A stretch of 64,000 nt of DNA from Natrinema mahii (GTDB taxonomy: Archaea; Halobacteriota; Halobacteria; Halobacteriales; Natrialbaceae): positions 136,575-200,574 of the forward strand of contig JHUT02000006.1 in the NCBI GenBank assembly GCA_000690595.2, written 5' to 3'. Below are positions 51,830-61,226 of this stretch, one piece after another (the first letter of the stretch is position 1; each line of letters opens with the position of its first letter). A model generated the notes under the pieces. It did no database searches. It saw nothing but the letters and a program-made list of their open reading frames with translations, and was not told the origin of the DNA. The translations under genes were made by a program, and so were the position numbers.

Positions 51830-54800
51830 GTGCTCGGTCTTACCGACGAACTGGACGATACGATCCGAGTCCTCTATGTGAACTCCGATTCCTCGTTCGC
51901 CGAGTTGGTCCAAACCAAACTGCAACAGACGAGTATCGAGATCGACTGTATACCGGTGGGCGGTGTCGATGAGACGCTTCAACAGCTTGCGACGGAACGG
52001 ATCGACTGTATCGTAACGGCGTATTCGCTCGAAGACGCGGACGGTATCGAACTTACGAAATCAGTTCGACAGCAGAACGACGATATTCCGATAATCCTAT
52101 TTACCGGACAAGGGAGTGAGGACATCGCGAGTGATGCGACTCGTGCCAACGTATCGGATTATATTCCTGTCCGCTCGGATCGTGACAACTTCACGCTGCT
52201 TGCGGCTCGAATTCGAACGCTCACACACGCCGCACGGAAACGATCGGCGGCTGAGCGGACGAAACGACGCTTCCGACGAACGCTCGAACGAGCTACTGAC
52301 GCGGTTTACGCTGTCGATAGCGACTGGCGTATCGAGTACATGAACGAGAAGATGGCAGAGCGAGTCGACTGTGATCAGGACACCGTCGTCGGAAAGACTC
52401 TCTGGGAGGAGTTTCCCTCAATCGTCGGAACGGACCTCGAGGACAGATATCGAACTGCAATGGAGACCGGCGACCCCGTATCGTTCGAACAGCGTCTGGG
52501 TGACCCGTTCGACTACTGGGTCGAAGTACGAGCCTTTCCCGACGATGACGGTCTGACCGTCTTTTCGCGCGAGATTACTGCTGAGCGAGAGCGGGAACTG
52601 GAGCGACAGCGGAGTGACGCGATCCTAGAGAACATCCACGACGTCGTGATCGTTCTCGATGAGACGGGGAATGTCGCGTTTGCGAATACGGCTGCGAATC
52701 GGTTGATTGCGGGGAACCAGTCGGCTCAGCTCACAGGACAACAGCTTGAAGCGGCCGTCGGTGACCGCATTAGCGAGTCCGAGGCAGAGCAGTTCTCCCG
52801 GGCAGTCGAATCGACGCTCGGCGAGCTAGAGGAAGATGGTGGCCCCACCGGGTTGGACGAGACGGATCTCCAACTCGACATCACGGTTGGGAGCAGTGAA
52901 CGAACGTTTGATATCCACGTAACGCCGTTCCGGAGTGGAAAACGCAATCAAGTACTCGTCGTCGCTCGAGACAGCACCGAACAAACCGAGGTCACGCGCC
53001 AGTTGGAACGGGAGCGGGACGCACTCCGAAAACTCCAGTCCGTCATGGCAGAAAGCGGTGTCTCGACCGAGTCACGGCTCCGGAAACTACTGGAAGTCGG
53101 CTGTCAGACCCTCGAACTCGAAATCGGGATCGTCTCACGGATTCGGGACAACGACTACACGGTCAAGGCAGTTCACGCCCCGGATGCCGAGATCGAGGTC
53201 GGTGATCAGTTCGATCTCGAATCGACGTACTGTGAGGAAGTCGTCGGCAACGAGGCAGTCTGCGCGTTCGAAGATGCGATTGCCGAAGGGAAAACGACAC
53301 ACCCTGCGTATCGCGAGTTCGAGTTGGAGTCGTACATCGGTGTCCCGCTCGTGGTCGGTGGCGACCGCTATGGGACAGTGAACTTCTCGAGTCCGACGAC
53401 ACGGGTCGCCCCGTTCGGAGCGCTCGAACGAACGTTCGTCGAACTGTTATCGCAACTCGTGAGTGCCGAACTCGAGCGCAGTCGGGACCGTGCTGAACTC
53501 GAGCGTCAGGAGTATCTGTTCGAGCGCGTGCAGGATATCGCGGACATCGGTGTCTGGGAGTACTCCCCATCGACGGGTGAACTCACCTGGTCCGACGGGG
53601 TCCGTCGGATTCACGGTGTCGACGAGGACTACGAGCCGTCGCTGGGCGACGCAATCGAATTCTATCATCCTGACGACAGAGCGATGATTACCACAGCAGT
53701 CGACGAGGCAATCGAAGACGGACGACCCTACGACCTCGACCTCCGAATCGTTCGACCCGACGGAGAGGTACGTGACGTTCGGGCGTGGGGCGAACACGTC
53801 GATAACCCACAGCGCGGTGAGACAGCGCTTCGCGGCGTGTTTCAGGACATAACCGAGAGAGAAGCGGAACGACGTACGCATCGGGAACTCGCGGAGGAAT
53901 ACGAGGCACTGCTCGAAACGTCCGGCGACGCAATATTCCTGCTCGATGTCGATACTGCTGGCGCGGATCCAGCTTTCGAGTTCGCCCGGCTCAGTCCCGG
54001 ATACGAGACACAGACCGGGCTCACAACAGAGGACGTTCGCGGGAAGACACCGCAAGACGTGTTTGGCGACGAACAGGGGACTGAACTCGAAGCCAATTAC
54101 ACTCGCTGCGTCGATCAGCGTGAACCGATTTCGTACCGTGAAGAGCTCGATATCGGGGACGATGCTCGGTTCTGGGAGACGACCCTCGCACCAGTCATCG
54201 TCGACGGCGAAACCGTTCGAGTCGTGGGAATCGCTCGAAACGTCACCGAACAAGTCGAGCGAGAGCGCGAACTCGAAGCAACGAACCAGCGACTGGAATC
54301 ACTGATCGAGGCCACGCCACTCACGGTGATGGAAATCGGCACTGACGGGACCGTCATCCGCTGGAACGATGAGGCTGAACATATGTTCGGCTGGTCGCGG
54401 GAAGAGGTGCTCGGTGCGTTCAACCCGATCGTTCCGGACGAGCGGAAGGCCGAATTTGCATCACACAAGCAACGTGCCCTGAGCGGCGAGCGGATCCGCG
54501 CGAAGGAGATACGACGGGAAACGAAAGACGGAGACGAACTGGATCTGCTCTTGTCGGTCGCTCCGATTACAGGTCCCGACGGGGAAACCACGAGCATCCT
54601 TGCCGTCTTGGAGGACATTACCGAACAGAAACAGTTGGAAAGCCGTCTCCGCTCGCTTCAGGAGACTGCACAGGAACTTAGCGCCGCGACATCAAACGAA
54701 GAGATCGGAACGATCGCCGTTGCTGCGGCGGTCGAGATACTTGACTTTGACATCACCGGGATTTGGGAATACGACGATCGAGAGGACGCACTCCTCCCGA

Positions 54801-55735
54801 TTACGGAAACTCCCGCAGCACGAGAACTGTTTGGTGATTCCCCCCGGTTCACACCCGGTGACGGCCTCGCTTGGGATGCCTTTGAGTCGGGAGAAACCAA
54901 GGTGTATGACGATGTCCAGACCGAGGCGCAACCCCACAACCCGGACACGGAGATCCGAAGTGAGATTCTCGTCCCGCTGGGCGAGTACGGGCTCCTATCG
55001 ACCGGGTCGGTTTCCACGCAGGTCTTTTCGGAGGCGGACGTTGACCTGTTTCGGATTCTCGGTGCGACCGTCGAGGCAGCACTCGCACGAGCGAGTCGGG
55101 AAGCGGAATTACACCGACAGAACGAGCGACTCGACGAGTTCGCGAGCGTCGTAGCTCACGACCTTCGGAATCCACTCTCCGTCGCGATGGGGTTTCTCGA
55201 AATCGCAAAGGAGACTGAGGACGCGGATCACTTCGAAAAGGTCGAGTCCGCACACGACCGTATCGAACGCCTCATCGAGGATCTCCTTACGCTGGCACGT
55301 GGAGAAGCGATGATCGAGGATGCAAAAGCGGTCGATCTCGAGCGAATCACAACGGAGGCATGGGGATACGTCGATACTGACGAAGCAACGCTTACAGTGA
55401 CGGATGACGTCCCGACAGTAACCGGCGATGCAGGGCGGCTGACCCAGCTCTTTGAAAATCTCTTCCGAAACGCAGTTGAACACGGTGGTGCCGACGTCAC
55501 GGTGACCGTGGGTCGACTGGCCGAGGACGAGGGGTTCTACGTTGCGGATACCGGCAGCGGAATTCCCCAGGAGAGACAAGACGACGTGTTCCAGCACGGT
55601 GTCACGTCCAGTGAGGGTGGAACCGGCTTCGGCCTCTCGATCGTGGCCGACATCGCGAAGGCACACGGCTGGACGGTCTCGGTGACGGACGGAGCCGATG
55701 GCGGGGCACGGTTCGAGTTCAGGGGATCGACGTGA
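51830..55735 (+). CDS. multidomain sensor histidine kinase with degenerate receiver
   Basis: 1301 residues. Order: receiver-like domain (12-125), then PAS (about 145-260), PAS (265-385), GAF (400-550), PAS (560-680), PAS (690-805), PAS (815-925), GAF (935-1085), HisKA (1095-1155) and HATPase (1190-1301). The receiver has lost its phosphoacceptor: DCIVTAYSLEDADG has Ala64 where Asp is needed, so it is a pseudo-receiver. The kinase is intact: VVAHDLRNPLS (phospho-His), NLFRNAVEHG (N box), VADTGSGIPQE (G1) and GGTGFGLSIV (G2). Soluble, no membrane helix, so it senses cytoplasmic signals, possibly redox or aromatic ligands through PAS/GAF. Confidence 0.93.
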   Translation: MLGLTDELDDTIRVLYVNSDSSFAELVQTKLQQTSIEIDCIPVGGVDETLQQLATERIDCIVTAYSLEDADGIELTKSVRQQNDDIPIILFTGQGSEDIASDATRANVSDYIPVRSDRDNFTLLAARIRTLTHAARKRSAAERTKRRFRRTLERATDAVYAVDSDWRIEYMNEKMAERVDCDQDTVVGKTLWEEFPSIVGTDLEDRYRTAMETGDPVSFEQRLGDPFDYWVEVRAFPDDDGLTVFSREITAERERELERQRSDAILENIHDVVIVLDETGNVAFANTAANRLIAGNQSAQLTGQQLEAAVGDRISESEAEQFSRAVESTLGELEEDGGPTGLDETDLQLDITVGSSERTFDIHVTPFRSGKRNQVLVVARDSTEQTEVTRQLERERDALRKLQSVMAESGVSTESRLRKLLEVGCQTLELEIGIVSRIRDNDYTVKAVHAPDAEIEVGDQFDLESTYCEEVVGNEAVCAFEDAIAEGKTTHPAYREFELESYIGVPLVVGGDRYGTVNFSSPTTRVAPFGALERTFVELLSQLVSAELERSRDRAELERQEYLFERVQDIADIGVWEYSPSTGELTWSDGVRRIHGVDEDYEPSLGDAIEFYHPDDRAMITTAVDEAIEDGRPYDLDLRIVRPDGEVRDVRAWGEHVDNPQRGETALRGVFQDITEREAERRTHRELAEEYEALLETSGDAIFLLDVDTAGADPAFEFARLSPGYETQTGLTTEDVRGKTPQDVFGDEQGTELEANYTRCVDQREPISYREELDIGDDARFWETTLAPVIVDGETVRVVGIARNVTEQVERERELEATNQRLESLIEATPLTVMEIGTDGTVIRWNDEAEHMFGWSREEVLGAFNPIVPDERKAEFASHKQRALSGERIRAKEIRRETKDGDELDLLLSVAPITGPDGETTSILAVLEDITEQKQLESRLRSLQETAQELSAATSNEEIGTIAVAAAVEILDFDITGIWEYDDREDALLPITETPAARELFGDSPRFTPGDGLAWDAFESGETKVYDDVQTEAQPHNPDTEIRSEILVPLGEYGLLSTGSVSTQVFSEADVDLFRILGATVEAALARASREAELHRQNERLDEFASVVAHDLRNPLSVAMGFLEIAKETEDADHFEKVESAHDRIERLIEDLLTLARGEAMIEDAKAVDLERITTEAWGYVDTDEATLTVTDDVPTVTGDAGRLTQLFENLFRNAVEHGGADVTVTVGRLAEDEGFYVADTGSGIPQERQDDVFQHGVTSSEGGTGFGLSIVADIAKAHGWTVSVTDGADGGARFEFRGST

Positions 55736-55980
55736 ACGCCCCCTCAAAACGGAATTAACAATTGAGTGATGGCTTCGGGCTACCTCCGAAATAGCTGTCT
55801 TGGGTGAGGTGGCTGTTCCGAACACCCGCCATACGAAGTTCCAGCTGCAGTCCCGGTGTCGCTTCACGAAACCCAACTCGAGTGGGTCGGTGCTACCGCT
55901 GAGGAGGTAGACACGAGTGACACACCGATGCCCGACGTGACCAAACAGTTATCCACAGCAGGCGGTAAGGTAACTCCACA

Positions 55981-57057
55981 ATGAGAGCAGCAGTTTATTA
56001 CGGACAGGAAGACGTTCGTGTCGAAGAGATTGCAGAGCCAGACGGACCTGCTGCAGATGAAGTCCGTGTTGCCGTGGAAGCGTGTGGGATCTGCGGATCG
56101 GACCTTCACGAGTATACGGCAGGTCCGATTTTCGTTCCTGACGACGGAGAGCCAAACCCGGTAACGGGCGAAGAACTTCCGGTTCCGATGGGTCACGAGT
56201 TCGCGGGCGAAGTAACGGCAGTGGGCGATGAAGTGACCACCGTCTCCGTTGGCGATCGAGTGGCAGTGAATCCGATCATTTACTGCGACGAGTGCCAGCA
56301 CTGTAATGCAGGGAAGTATCACCTCTGCGAGTCGGGTGGATTCATCGGCCTGTCCGGTGGTGGTGGTGGACTCTCCGAGGAAGTCGTCGTTCCCGAGGAG
56401 AAAGCAATCACGCTTCCAGACTCGGTCCCGACGGAGTACGGTGCTCTTGTCGAACCGTTCAGTGTTGGATTTCATGCAGTCCAGACCAGTGATTTCTCCG
56501 CTGGCGATTCAGTTGCCGTCTATGGAACGGGTCCGATTGGGCTGACGGTGATTCAGGTGCTGCAGGCAGCTGGCGCGGGCACGATCTACGGTGTTGAACC
56601 GCAGGATTCGCGGCGTCACCTCGCAGCTGAAGTTGGAGCAGATGAGACGATAAACCCGATCGAGACTGACGCCACTGAATACATTACTGAGCAGACCGAT
56701 GGCGGCGTCGACGTGGCGTTCGAAGCCGCTGGGATCGAGCAGACGGTGCAGGACGCGATCGCGTCGACCGCTCCCAGCGGGAACGTTACGATCGTTAGCA
56801 TCTTCGAAGATACCGTCGAACTGAATCCAAACGAGTTCGTCATGGGTGAGCGGACACTCAGTGGGACGCTCGCCTACGAAGGTGGCCCGCAGTCGGACGA
56901 GGAGTTCGGTGCGGTCATCGATATGTTCGAATCGGAGGCCCTCGATCCGGAAGCGCTGATCAGCAGTCGGATCGAACTGGAGAACGTCGTCGAAGACGGG
57001 TTCGAGGCACTTCTTGATCCGGAGCGAGAAGCAGTGAAGATTCTCGTCGAACTGTAG
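55981..57057 (+). CDS. zinc alcohol dehydrogenase, (R,R)-butanediol/threonine dehydrogenase type
   Basis: A 358-residue MDR enzyme. Catalytic zinc ligands: Cys (ACGICGSDLHEY, about residue 37), His-Glu (GHEF, about 71-72); structural zinc lobe CDECQHCNAGKYHLC (about 101-115); NAD loop VYGTGPIGLTVIQVLQAAG (about 180). The size and motifs match 2,3-butanediol dehydrogenases that interconvert butanediol and acetoin, though sorbitol/threonine dehydrogenase is possible. It lies upstream of the lipoyl-E3 gene in the same direction, which is the main argument for the butanediol assignment. Codons are less GC-rich than the next gene. Confidence 0.85.
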   Translation: MRAAVYYGQEDVRVEEIAEPDGPAADEVRVAVEACGICGSDLHEYTAGPIFVPDDGEPNPVTGEELPVPMGHEFAGEVTAVGDEVTTVSVGDRVAVNPIIYCDECQHCNAGKYHLCESGGFIGLSGGGGGLSEEVVVPEEKAITLPDSVPTEYGALVEPFSVGFHAVQTSDFSAGDSVAVYGTGPIGLTVIQVLQAAGAGTIYGVEPQDSRRHLAAEVGADETINPIETDATEYITEQTDGGVDVAFEAAGIEQTVQDAIASTAPSGNVTIVSIFEDTVELNPNEFVMGERTLSGTLAYEGGPQSDEEFGAVIDMFESEALDPEALISSRIELENVVEDGFEALLDPEREAVKILVEL

Positions 57058-57157
57058 TCGGTTCCCGCTGTCGCTGTTCTATTTTATATTTTCCAGCGGA
57101 GATCCCCATCCAACCGTGGTCGACCGTGTGGTTCGATGCGCCCGTCGGTTCGGTTGC

Positions 57158-57167
57158 ATAGTATTGT
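57158..57167 (+). promoter_or_regulatory. direct repeat ATAGTATTGT (copy 1) before lipoyl-E3 gene
   Basis: 10-bp repeat found again at 57277-57286 within an otherwise AT-rich promoter region between the dehydrogenase and the dihydrolipoyl dehydrogenase. A possible regulator site; no regulator identified. Confidence 0.4.
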
Positions 57168-57276
57168 TAGTATAGCATAACATGTCCACTACTATTTTGG
57201 CCGATTAGGTGCCCCCTTCTGGCGAATAACCGTCTTTCACCCGAATTTGACGCCACCATATGCTACCGATCTGCCA

Positions 57277-57286
57277 ATAGTATTGT
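57277..57286 (+). promoter_or_regulatory. direct repeat ATAGTATTGT (copy 2)
   Basis: Second copy, about 43 nt before the ATG of the dihydrolipoyl dehydrogenase. It is close enough to the promoter to block or recruit RNA polymerase. Confidence 0.4.
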
Positions 57287-57328
57287 AGACCGAAGCCAAT
57301 ATCAGTCGCGAGGATCGAGTCTCAGTTG

Positions 57329-59158
57329 ATGACCTACGAGTTCGAACTCCCGGAACTTGGAAACGGCACCGACGAGGGGACGTTCGTTGCCTGTCACGTC
57401 GAACCGGGTGACGTCGTTACCGAAGGCGATCTCGTCGCCGAAGTCGAAACCGACAAGTCCGTCATCGAGGTGTCGGCACCGGTCGATGGGGCCGTTACCG
57501 AAGTCGTCGCTGACCCCGGCGATACCGTCTCCGTCGGCGACGTCGTCCTGCGCTTCGATTCCGACGGGCAAGCCACAGGCGACACTGCCGCTGACGCGGA
57601 CGACGATGGTCCCACCCCGGCTGTAACGCGACTCGAGACACCGGACGAGGAACCCGACGCGGACGAGTCGGATTCCGCCGGCGTGACTCCGGCAGTCACC
57701 CGTATCGATGATGGGGCCGGATCACCCGGACCGGCAGGAGCGTCCGCGAACACCGTCGACGGCGTTCCCGCGTCGAGCGAGGTACTCGTCATCGGGGCCG
57801 GTCCCGGTGGATACGTCGCGGCCATCCGCGCCGCCCAGCTCGGGCTCGAGGTCACGCTCGTCGAGAAGGACGCCTACGGGGGCACGTGCCTCAACGACGG
57901 CTGTATCCCGTCGAAGGCGCTCATCCACGGGGCAGACGTGGCCCACGAAGCGACGAGCGCGGAACATCTGGGAATCTCCGCCGAAATCAGCGTCGACGTC
58001 GATCGGCTGACCGACTGGAAAGACGGCGTGGTCGATCAGTTGACCGGCGGCGTCGAGAGCCTGTGTCGCGCAGCCGGCGTCACGCTCGTGGACGGCCACG
58101 CGGCGTTCGTCGACGACCACCGCGCCCGCATCTCGACCGACGACGGAGAGGCCACCCTCTCGTTCGAGTACGCGATCGTCGCCACCGGCAGCCGTCCCAT
58201 CGAGATTCCAGGGTTCGAACCCGACGGTGAGCGGATCCTCGACTCGAGCGATGCACTCGAACTCTCGGACGCCCCCGACCGGCTGCTCGTCGTCGGCGCG
58301 GGCTACATCGGTATGGAGCTGTCGACGGCCTTCGCGAAGCTGGGTACGGACGTCACGGTTGTCGAGATGTTCGACGACGTCCTGCCGATGTACGACGACG
58401 AGATCTCGCGCGTCGTCCGCGAACGGGCCGTCGAGTACGGCGTCGACTTCCGATTCGGCGAGCGCGCCGCCGACTGGGAGTCGACCGAGGATGGCGTCCG
58501 CGTCACGACCGAGAACGAAGACGGCGCGACGGCGGAACTCACCGCCGACGCCGTGTTAGCCGTCGCCGGGCGCGAACCGGCGACCGACACGGCGAACCTC
58601 GAGGCGGTCGGAATCGACCGCGACGAGAACGGGTTCGTGCCGACGGACGCACAGGGTCGAACGAGCCGCGACCACGTCTTCGCCGTCGGTGATGTCGCCG
58701 GCGAGCCGATGCTCGCACACAAGGCCAGTCACGAGGGCGAAGTCGCCGCGGCCGCAATCGCCGGTCAGCCGGCCGCCCTCGACCGCGAGGCGATGCCCGC
58801 AGCGGTGTTTACCGATCCGGAAGTCGCGACGGTCGGGTTGACCCGCCAAAGCGCCGCCGAATCGGGATACGACCCGGTCGTCGGTCGGATGCCACTACAG
58901 GCAAACGGTCGTGCGCTGACCGTCGAGGCGACCGATGGATTCGTTCGCGTGGTCGCCGACGCGGCGACAGAACGCGTCCTCGGCGCGCAGATCGTCGCCC
59001 CGAACGCCTCCGAACTGATCGGTGAGGTCGCTCTCGCACTCGAGGCCGATGCCGACCTCTCGATGCTCGCGGAGACGATCCACACGCATCCGACGCTGTC
59101 GGAGGCGATCATGGAAGCCGCCGCCGACGCTCGCGACGAAGCGGTCCACACCAACTGA
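57329..59158 (+). CDS. lpdA: dihydrolipoyl dehydrogenase with fused N-terminal lipoyl domain
   Basis: A 609-residue E3 flavoenzyme. Residues 1-80 are a lipoyl domain with the modified lysine K43 in ETDKSVIEV; a Pro/Ala/Asp-rich linker (85-150) joins it to the E3 core with FAD loop VLVIGAGPGGYVAAIR, redox disulfide GGTCLNDGCIPSK, NAD loop VVGAGYIGMELSTAFA, FAVGDVAGEPMLAH and the C-terminal HTHPTLSE. Reoxidises dihydrolipoyl groups with NAD. No E1 or E2 gene for a 2-oxoacid or acetoin complex is in the window, so the partner dehydrogenase is elsewhere or the fused lipoyl works alone. ATG 57329 is preferred over TTG 57326. Confidence 0.94.
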   Translation: MTYEFELPELGNGTDEGTFVACHVEPGDVVTEGDLVAEVETDKSVIEVSAPVDGAVTEVVADPGDTVSVGDVVLRFDSDGQATGDTAADADDDGPTPAVTRLETPDEEPDADESDSAGVTPAVTRIDDGAGSPGPAGASANTVDGVPASSEVLVIGAGPGGYVAAIRAAQLGLEVTLVEKDAYGGTCLNDGCIPSKALIHGADVAHEATSAEHLGISAEISVDVDRLTDWKDGVVDQLTGGVESLCRAAGVTLVDGHAAFVDDHRARISTDDGEATLSFEYAIVATGSRPIEIPGFEPDGERILDSSDALELSDAPDRLLVVGAGYIGMELSTAFAKLGTDVTVVEMFDDVLPMYDDEISRVVRERAVEYGVDFRFGERAADWESTEDGVRVTTENEDGATAELTADAVLAVAGREPATDTANLEAVGIDRDENGFVPTDAQGRTSRDHVFAVGDVAGEPMLAHKASHEGEVAAAAIAGQPAALDREAMPAAVFTDPEVATVGLTRQSAAESGYDPVVGRMPLQANGRALTVEATDGFVRVVADAATERVLGAQIVAPNASELIGEVALALEADADLSMLAETIHTHPTLSEAIMEAAADARDEAVHTN

Positions 59159-59277
59159 CCATCTGCTGTCGTCGGGGCAATTGGCGTCGGGTCGTTGCCG
59201 ATCTGTTGTCACACCGACGTGAGTACGCCCGATCCGCAAGGCACTTTCCTGTATGGTGGATACCACACAATACAGAC

Positions 59278-59670
59278 ATGGACGACATCGCTCTGACGAC
59301 GACCAGTGAAGACGGTTTCGACACCGAGAGCGTCATCGGCGACTTCGCGCTCGCTATCGATCCGATGGAAGAGACGGGCCCGAACCCGGTCTCGGTACTC
59401 GTCGCCGACTACGCGTCGTGTTTCCTCCCCGCCGTCCGAGTCGGTGCCCAAAAAGCCGGCTACGACGGCCTCGGTCGGATGGAAATAAACGCATCGGCCA
59501 CGCTCGACGACGAGGACGACCTCGAGGCCATCGAGTTCACGCTGAAAGTCGAGGCCGACGTCGACGATCCCGACGAGCTGGCGGCCCTCGGCGAAGAAGA
59601 ATGCCACGTACACGCGGCGCTTCGTGAGGGCCTCCACGCCGACATCACCGTCGAAGACGACGCGTTCTAA
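59278..59670 (+). CDS. OsmC-family peroxiredoxin-like protein
   Basis: A 130-residue OsmC-fold protein, MDDIALTTTSEDGFDTESVI, with the two redox cysteines in YASCFLPAV (about residue 48) and EECHVHAAL (about residue 109), and the conserved Glu/Arg area between. OsmC enzymes reduce organic peroxides, some using lipoyl or dihydrolipoyl donors, which fits its place between the E3 and the lipoate ligase. Downstream of lpdA by 119 bp. Confidence 0.88.
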   Translation: MDDIALTTTSEDGFDTESVIGDFALAIDPMEETGPNPVSVLVADYASCFLPAVRVGAQKAGYDGLGRMEINASATLDDEDDLEAIEFTLKVEADVDDPDELAALGEEECHVHAALREGLHADITVEDDAF

Positions 59671-59711
59671 ACCCCCGACTCGACGGCACGATACCCAACC
59701 GGTTTCCGATT

Positions 59712-59981
59712 ATGCACGACAGCGCGACACTGAAAGTTCCAACTGGAAAGCTCCTCGAGGTGGAGGTCACCTACGACGAACGCGTGACGGACGCCCGTGT
59801 GACCGGTGACTTCTTTCTCGAGCCACCGGAGAGTCACGCGGCACTCGAGGCCGCACTCGAGGGACACACAACAGACGTGTCTCGAACGACGCTCGTCGAG
59901 GCGATCCAGGACGTCGATGCGACGTGTATCGGTTTCGACGCGGAGCATCTGGCAGATGCAACGCTGGAGGCGATCCGATGA
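59712..59981 (+). CDS. lipoate-protein ligase C-terminal subunit (LplB-like)
   Basis: An 89-residue domain (MHDSATLKVPTGKLLEVEVT, then FFLEPPESHAALEAALEG) equivalent to the C-terminal domain of bacterial LplA, needed with the catalytic subunit for lipoate activation as in Thermoplasma LplA/LplB. Its stop overlaps the ligase ATG as ATGA, so the two are made together. Confidence 0.85.
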   Translation: MHDSATLKVPTGKLLEVEVTYDERVTDARVTGDFFLEPPESHAALEAALEGHTTDVSRTTLVEAIQDVDATCIGFDAEHLADATLEAIR

Positions 59982-60724
59982 CTTACCGAATCATCGACGA
60001 CGGAACGTACAGCGAGCCGGTGCAACAGGCCCTCGAGGGCGTTCTGGTCGAGCGGCTCGACGAGGGCGATCTCGAGCCGACGGTGCGATTCTGGTATCGC
60101 GAGTCGCCCGCAGTCGCGCTCGGACGGTTTCAGGCGTACGAAGACGAAGTCGCGGTCGACTACGCCGACCACCGCGATATCGACATCGTCCGGCGGCTCA
60201 CTGGCGGCGGCGCGATGTACGTCGAACCGGGGGCGGTCATCACCTATTCGTTGTACCTGCCACGCGAGGCGGTCCCGGCCGATATCGAGGCCAGTTACGC
60301 TGCGCTCGACCAGTGGGCGATCGACGCCCTCGGGAGTATCGGGCTCGAGGTCTCTCACGAGCCGTTGAACGATATCACTCATCCCGACGGCAAGATCGGC
60401 GGCTCGGCACAACTTCGCAAAGACGATGCGGTCGTCCATCACACGACGATGAGCTACGCACTCGATACGAGCGAGATGCTTCGAGTGCTCCGTATCGGCG
60501 AGGAGACAGTCTCCGACAAGGCGATCGAGTCCGCCGAAAAGCGCGTTGCTGTCATGCGTGACCACGTCGACGCGAGCCGGGAAGCGATCATTGCTGCGCT
60601 GAAGGACACGTTCGCCGAGCGCTTCGATGCCGAGCCCGGGTCAGTGCCAAACGAGGTCATCAGTGAGGCGCGGACACGTGCCAGCGAGACGTTCGCCACC
60701 GAGGAGTGGAACCGAAAGCTCTAG
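59978..60724 (+). CDS. lplA: lipoate-protein ligase catalytic subunit (LplA-N)
   Basis: A 248-residue biotin/lipoate A/B ligase fold. It activates lipoate with ATP and transfers it to a lysine of lipoyl domains. Motifs: VRRLTGGGAMYVEPGAVITYSL (conserved RRxxGGGA), DGKIGGSAQLRKDDAV with the catalytic Lys (KIxGSAQ), and HHTTMSYALD. The catalytic unit lacks its C-terminal domain, which is supplied by the overlapping upstream gene. The obvious substrate is the lipoyl domain of the E3 two genes upstream. Confidence 0.92.
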   Translation: MTYRIIDDGTYSEPVQQALEGVLVERLDEGDLEPTVRFWYRESPAVALGRFQAYEDEVAVDYADHRDIDIVRRLTGGGAMYVEPGAVITYSLYLPREAVPADIEASYAALDQWAIDALGSIGLEVSHEPLNDITHPDGKIGGSAQLRKDDAVVHHTTMSYALDTSEMLRVLRIGEETVSDKAIESAEKRVAVMRDHVDASREAIIAALKDTFAERFDAEPGSVPNEVISEARTRASETFATEEWNRKL

Positions 60725-60740
60725 CCTAGACGTTCTCTCC

Positions 60741-60752
60741 GCCCTGAAGGGC
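60741..60752. repeat. hairpin with shared tail, orphan IS200/IS605-type end
   Basis: GCCCT-GA-AGGGC followed by aggctttcgcctcg. The tail matches that behind the hairpin at 45387-45402, so the two come from related elements. No transposase gene near either. Confidence 0.5.
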
Positions 60753-61181
60753 AGGCTTTCGCCTCGGATTTTCCGCAAATCGCCTCGGGGGGCAATCCCC
60801 GTGGCACTCGACGAGACGGTGAGTCGGTTCGCCGAGAACGGTGCTGGCGGTCTGCAGCTGTCGCCCCGAAACCGAACGAGACCACCAGAAACGCCCATAT
60901 TAGACAGGGGGAGTCGTTCTTCCGGGGCTGTTTCGAGTTGGCCGAGAAACGCGACGTCGAAACCGCCGTCTCCCCATCGGTGAAGCGACCATAGTCAGAC
61001 TGCGATCCGTCGAGTCGGACTCCGAGTTCGAGAGAACGGAGATAGCACCCGAGACGCCATTCAAATGTAATTTGCAATACCAAATAGCAGACCTTGTCGT
61101 TCCCAAATAACTATCTCCCGTGAGCGGTCCGATCGACGACCCATGAATCCGTGTCGTGGCCAGACACGCCGTCCGACGCGA

Positions 61182-61198
61182 GTTTGGTATATACAAAC
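61182..61198. promoter_or_regulatory. palindromic operator overlapping TATA box of IclR gene
   Basis: GTTTG-GTATATA-CAAAC: 5-bp arms around an AT centre that also serves as TATA box, about 35-40 nt before the ATG at 61227. A site that overlaps the TATA box suits an IclR-type autorepressor. Confidence 0.5.
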
Positions 61199-61226
61199 CT
61201 ATATGCTGCGGTGAACACGAGAGACT

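Larger units (their letters stand above)
60725..61226. other. intergenic region with hairpin and IclR promoter
   Basis: 502 bp. Holds a GCCCTGAAGGGC hairpin (60741-60752) followed by aggctttcgcctcg, the same tail that follows the hairpin at 45387, a long stretch without a credible frame, and the operator/promoter of the IclR gene near 61182-61200. Confidence 0.6.
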
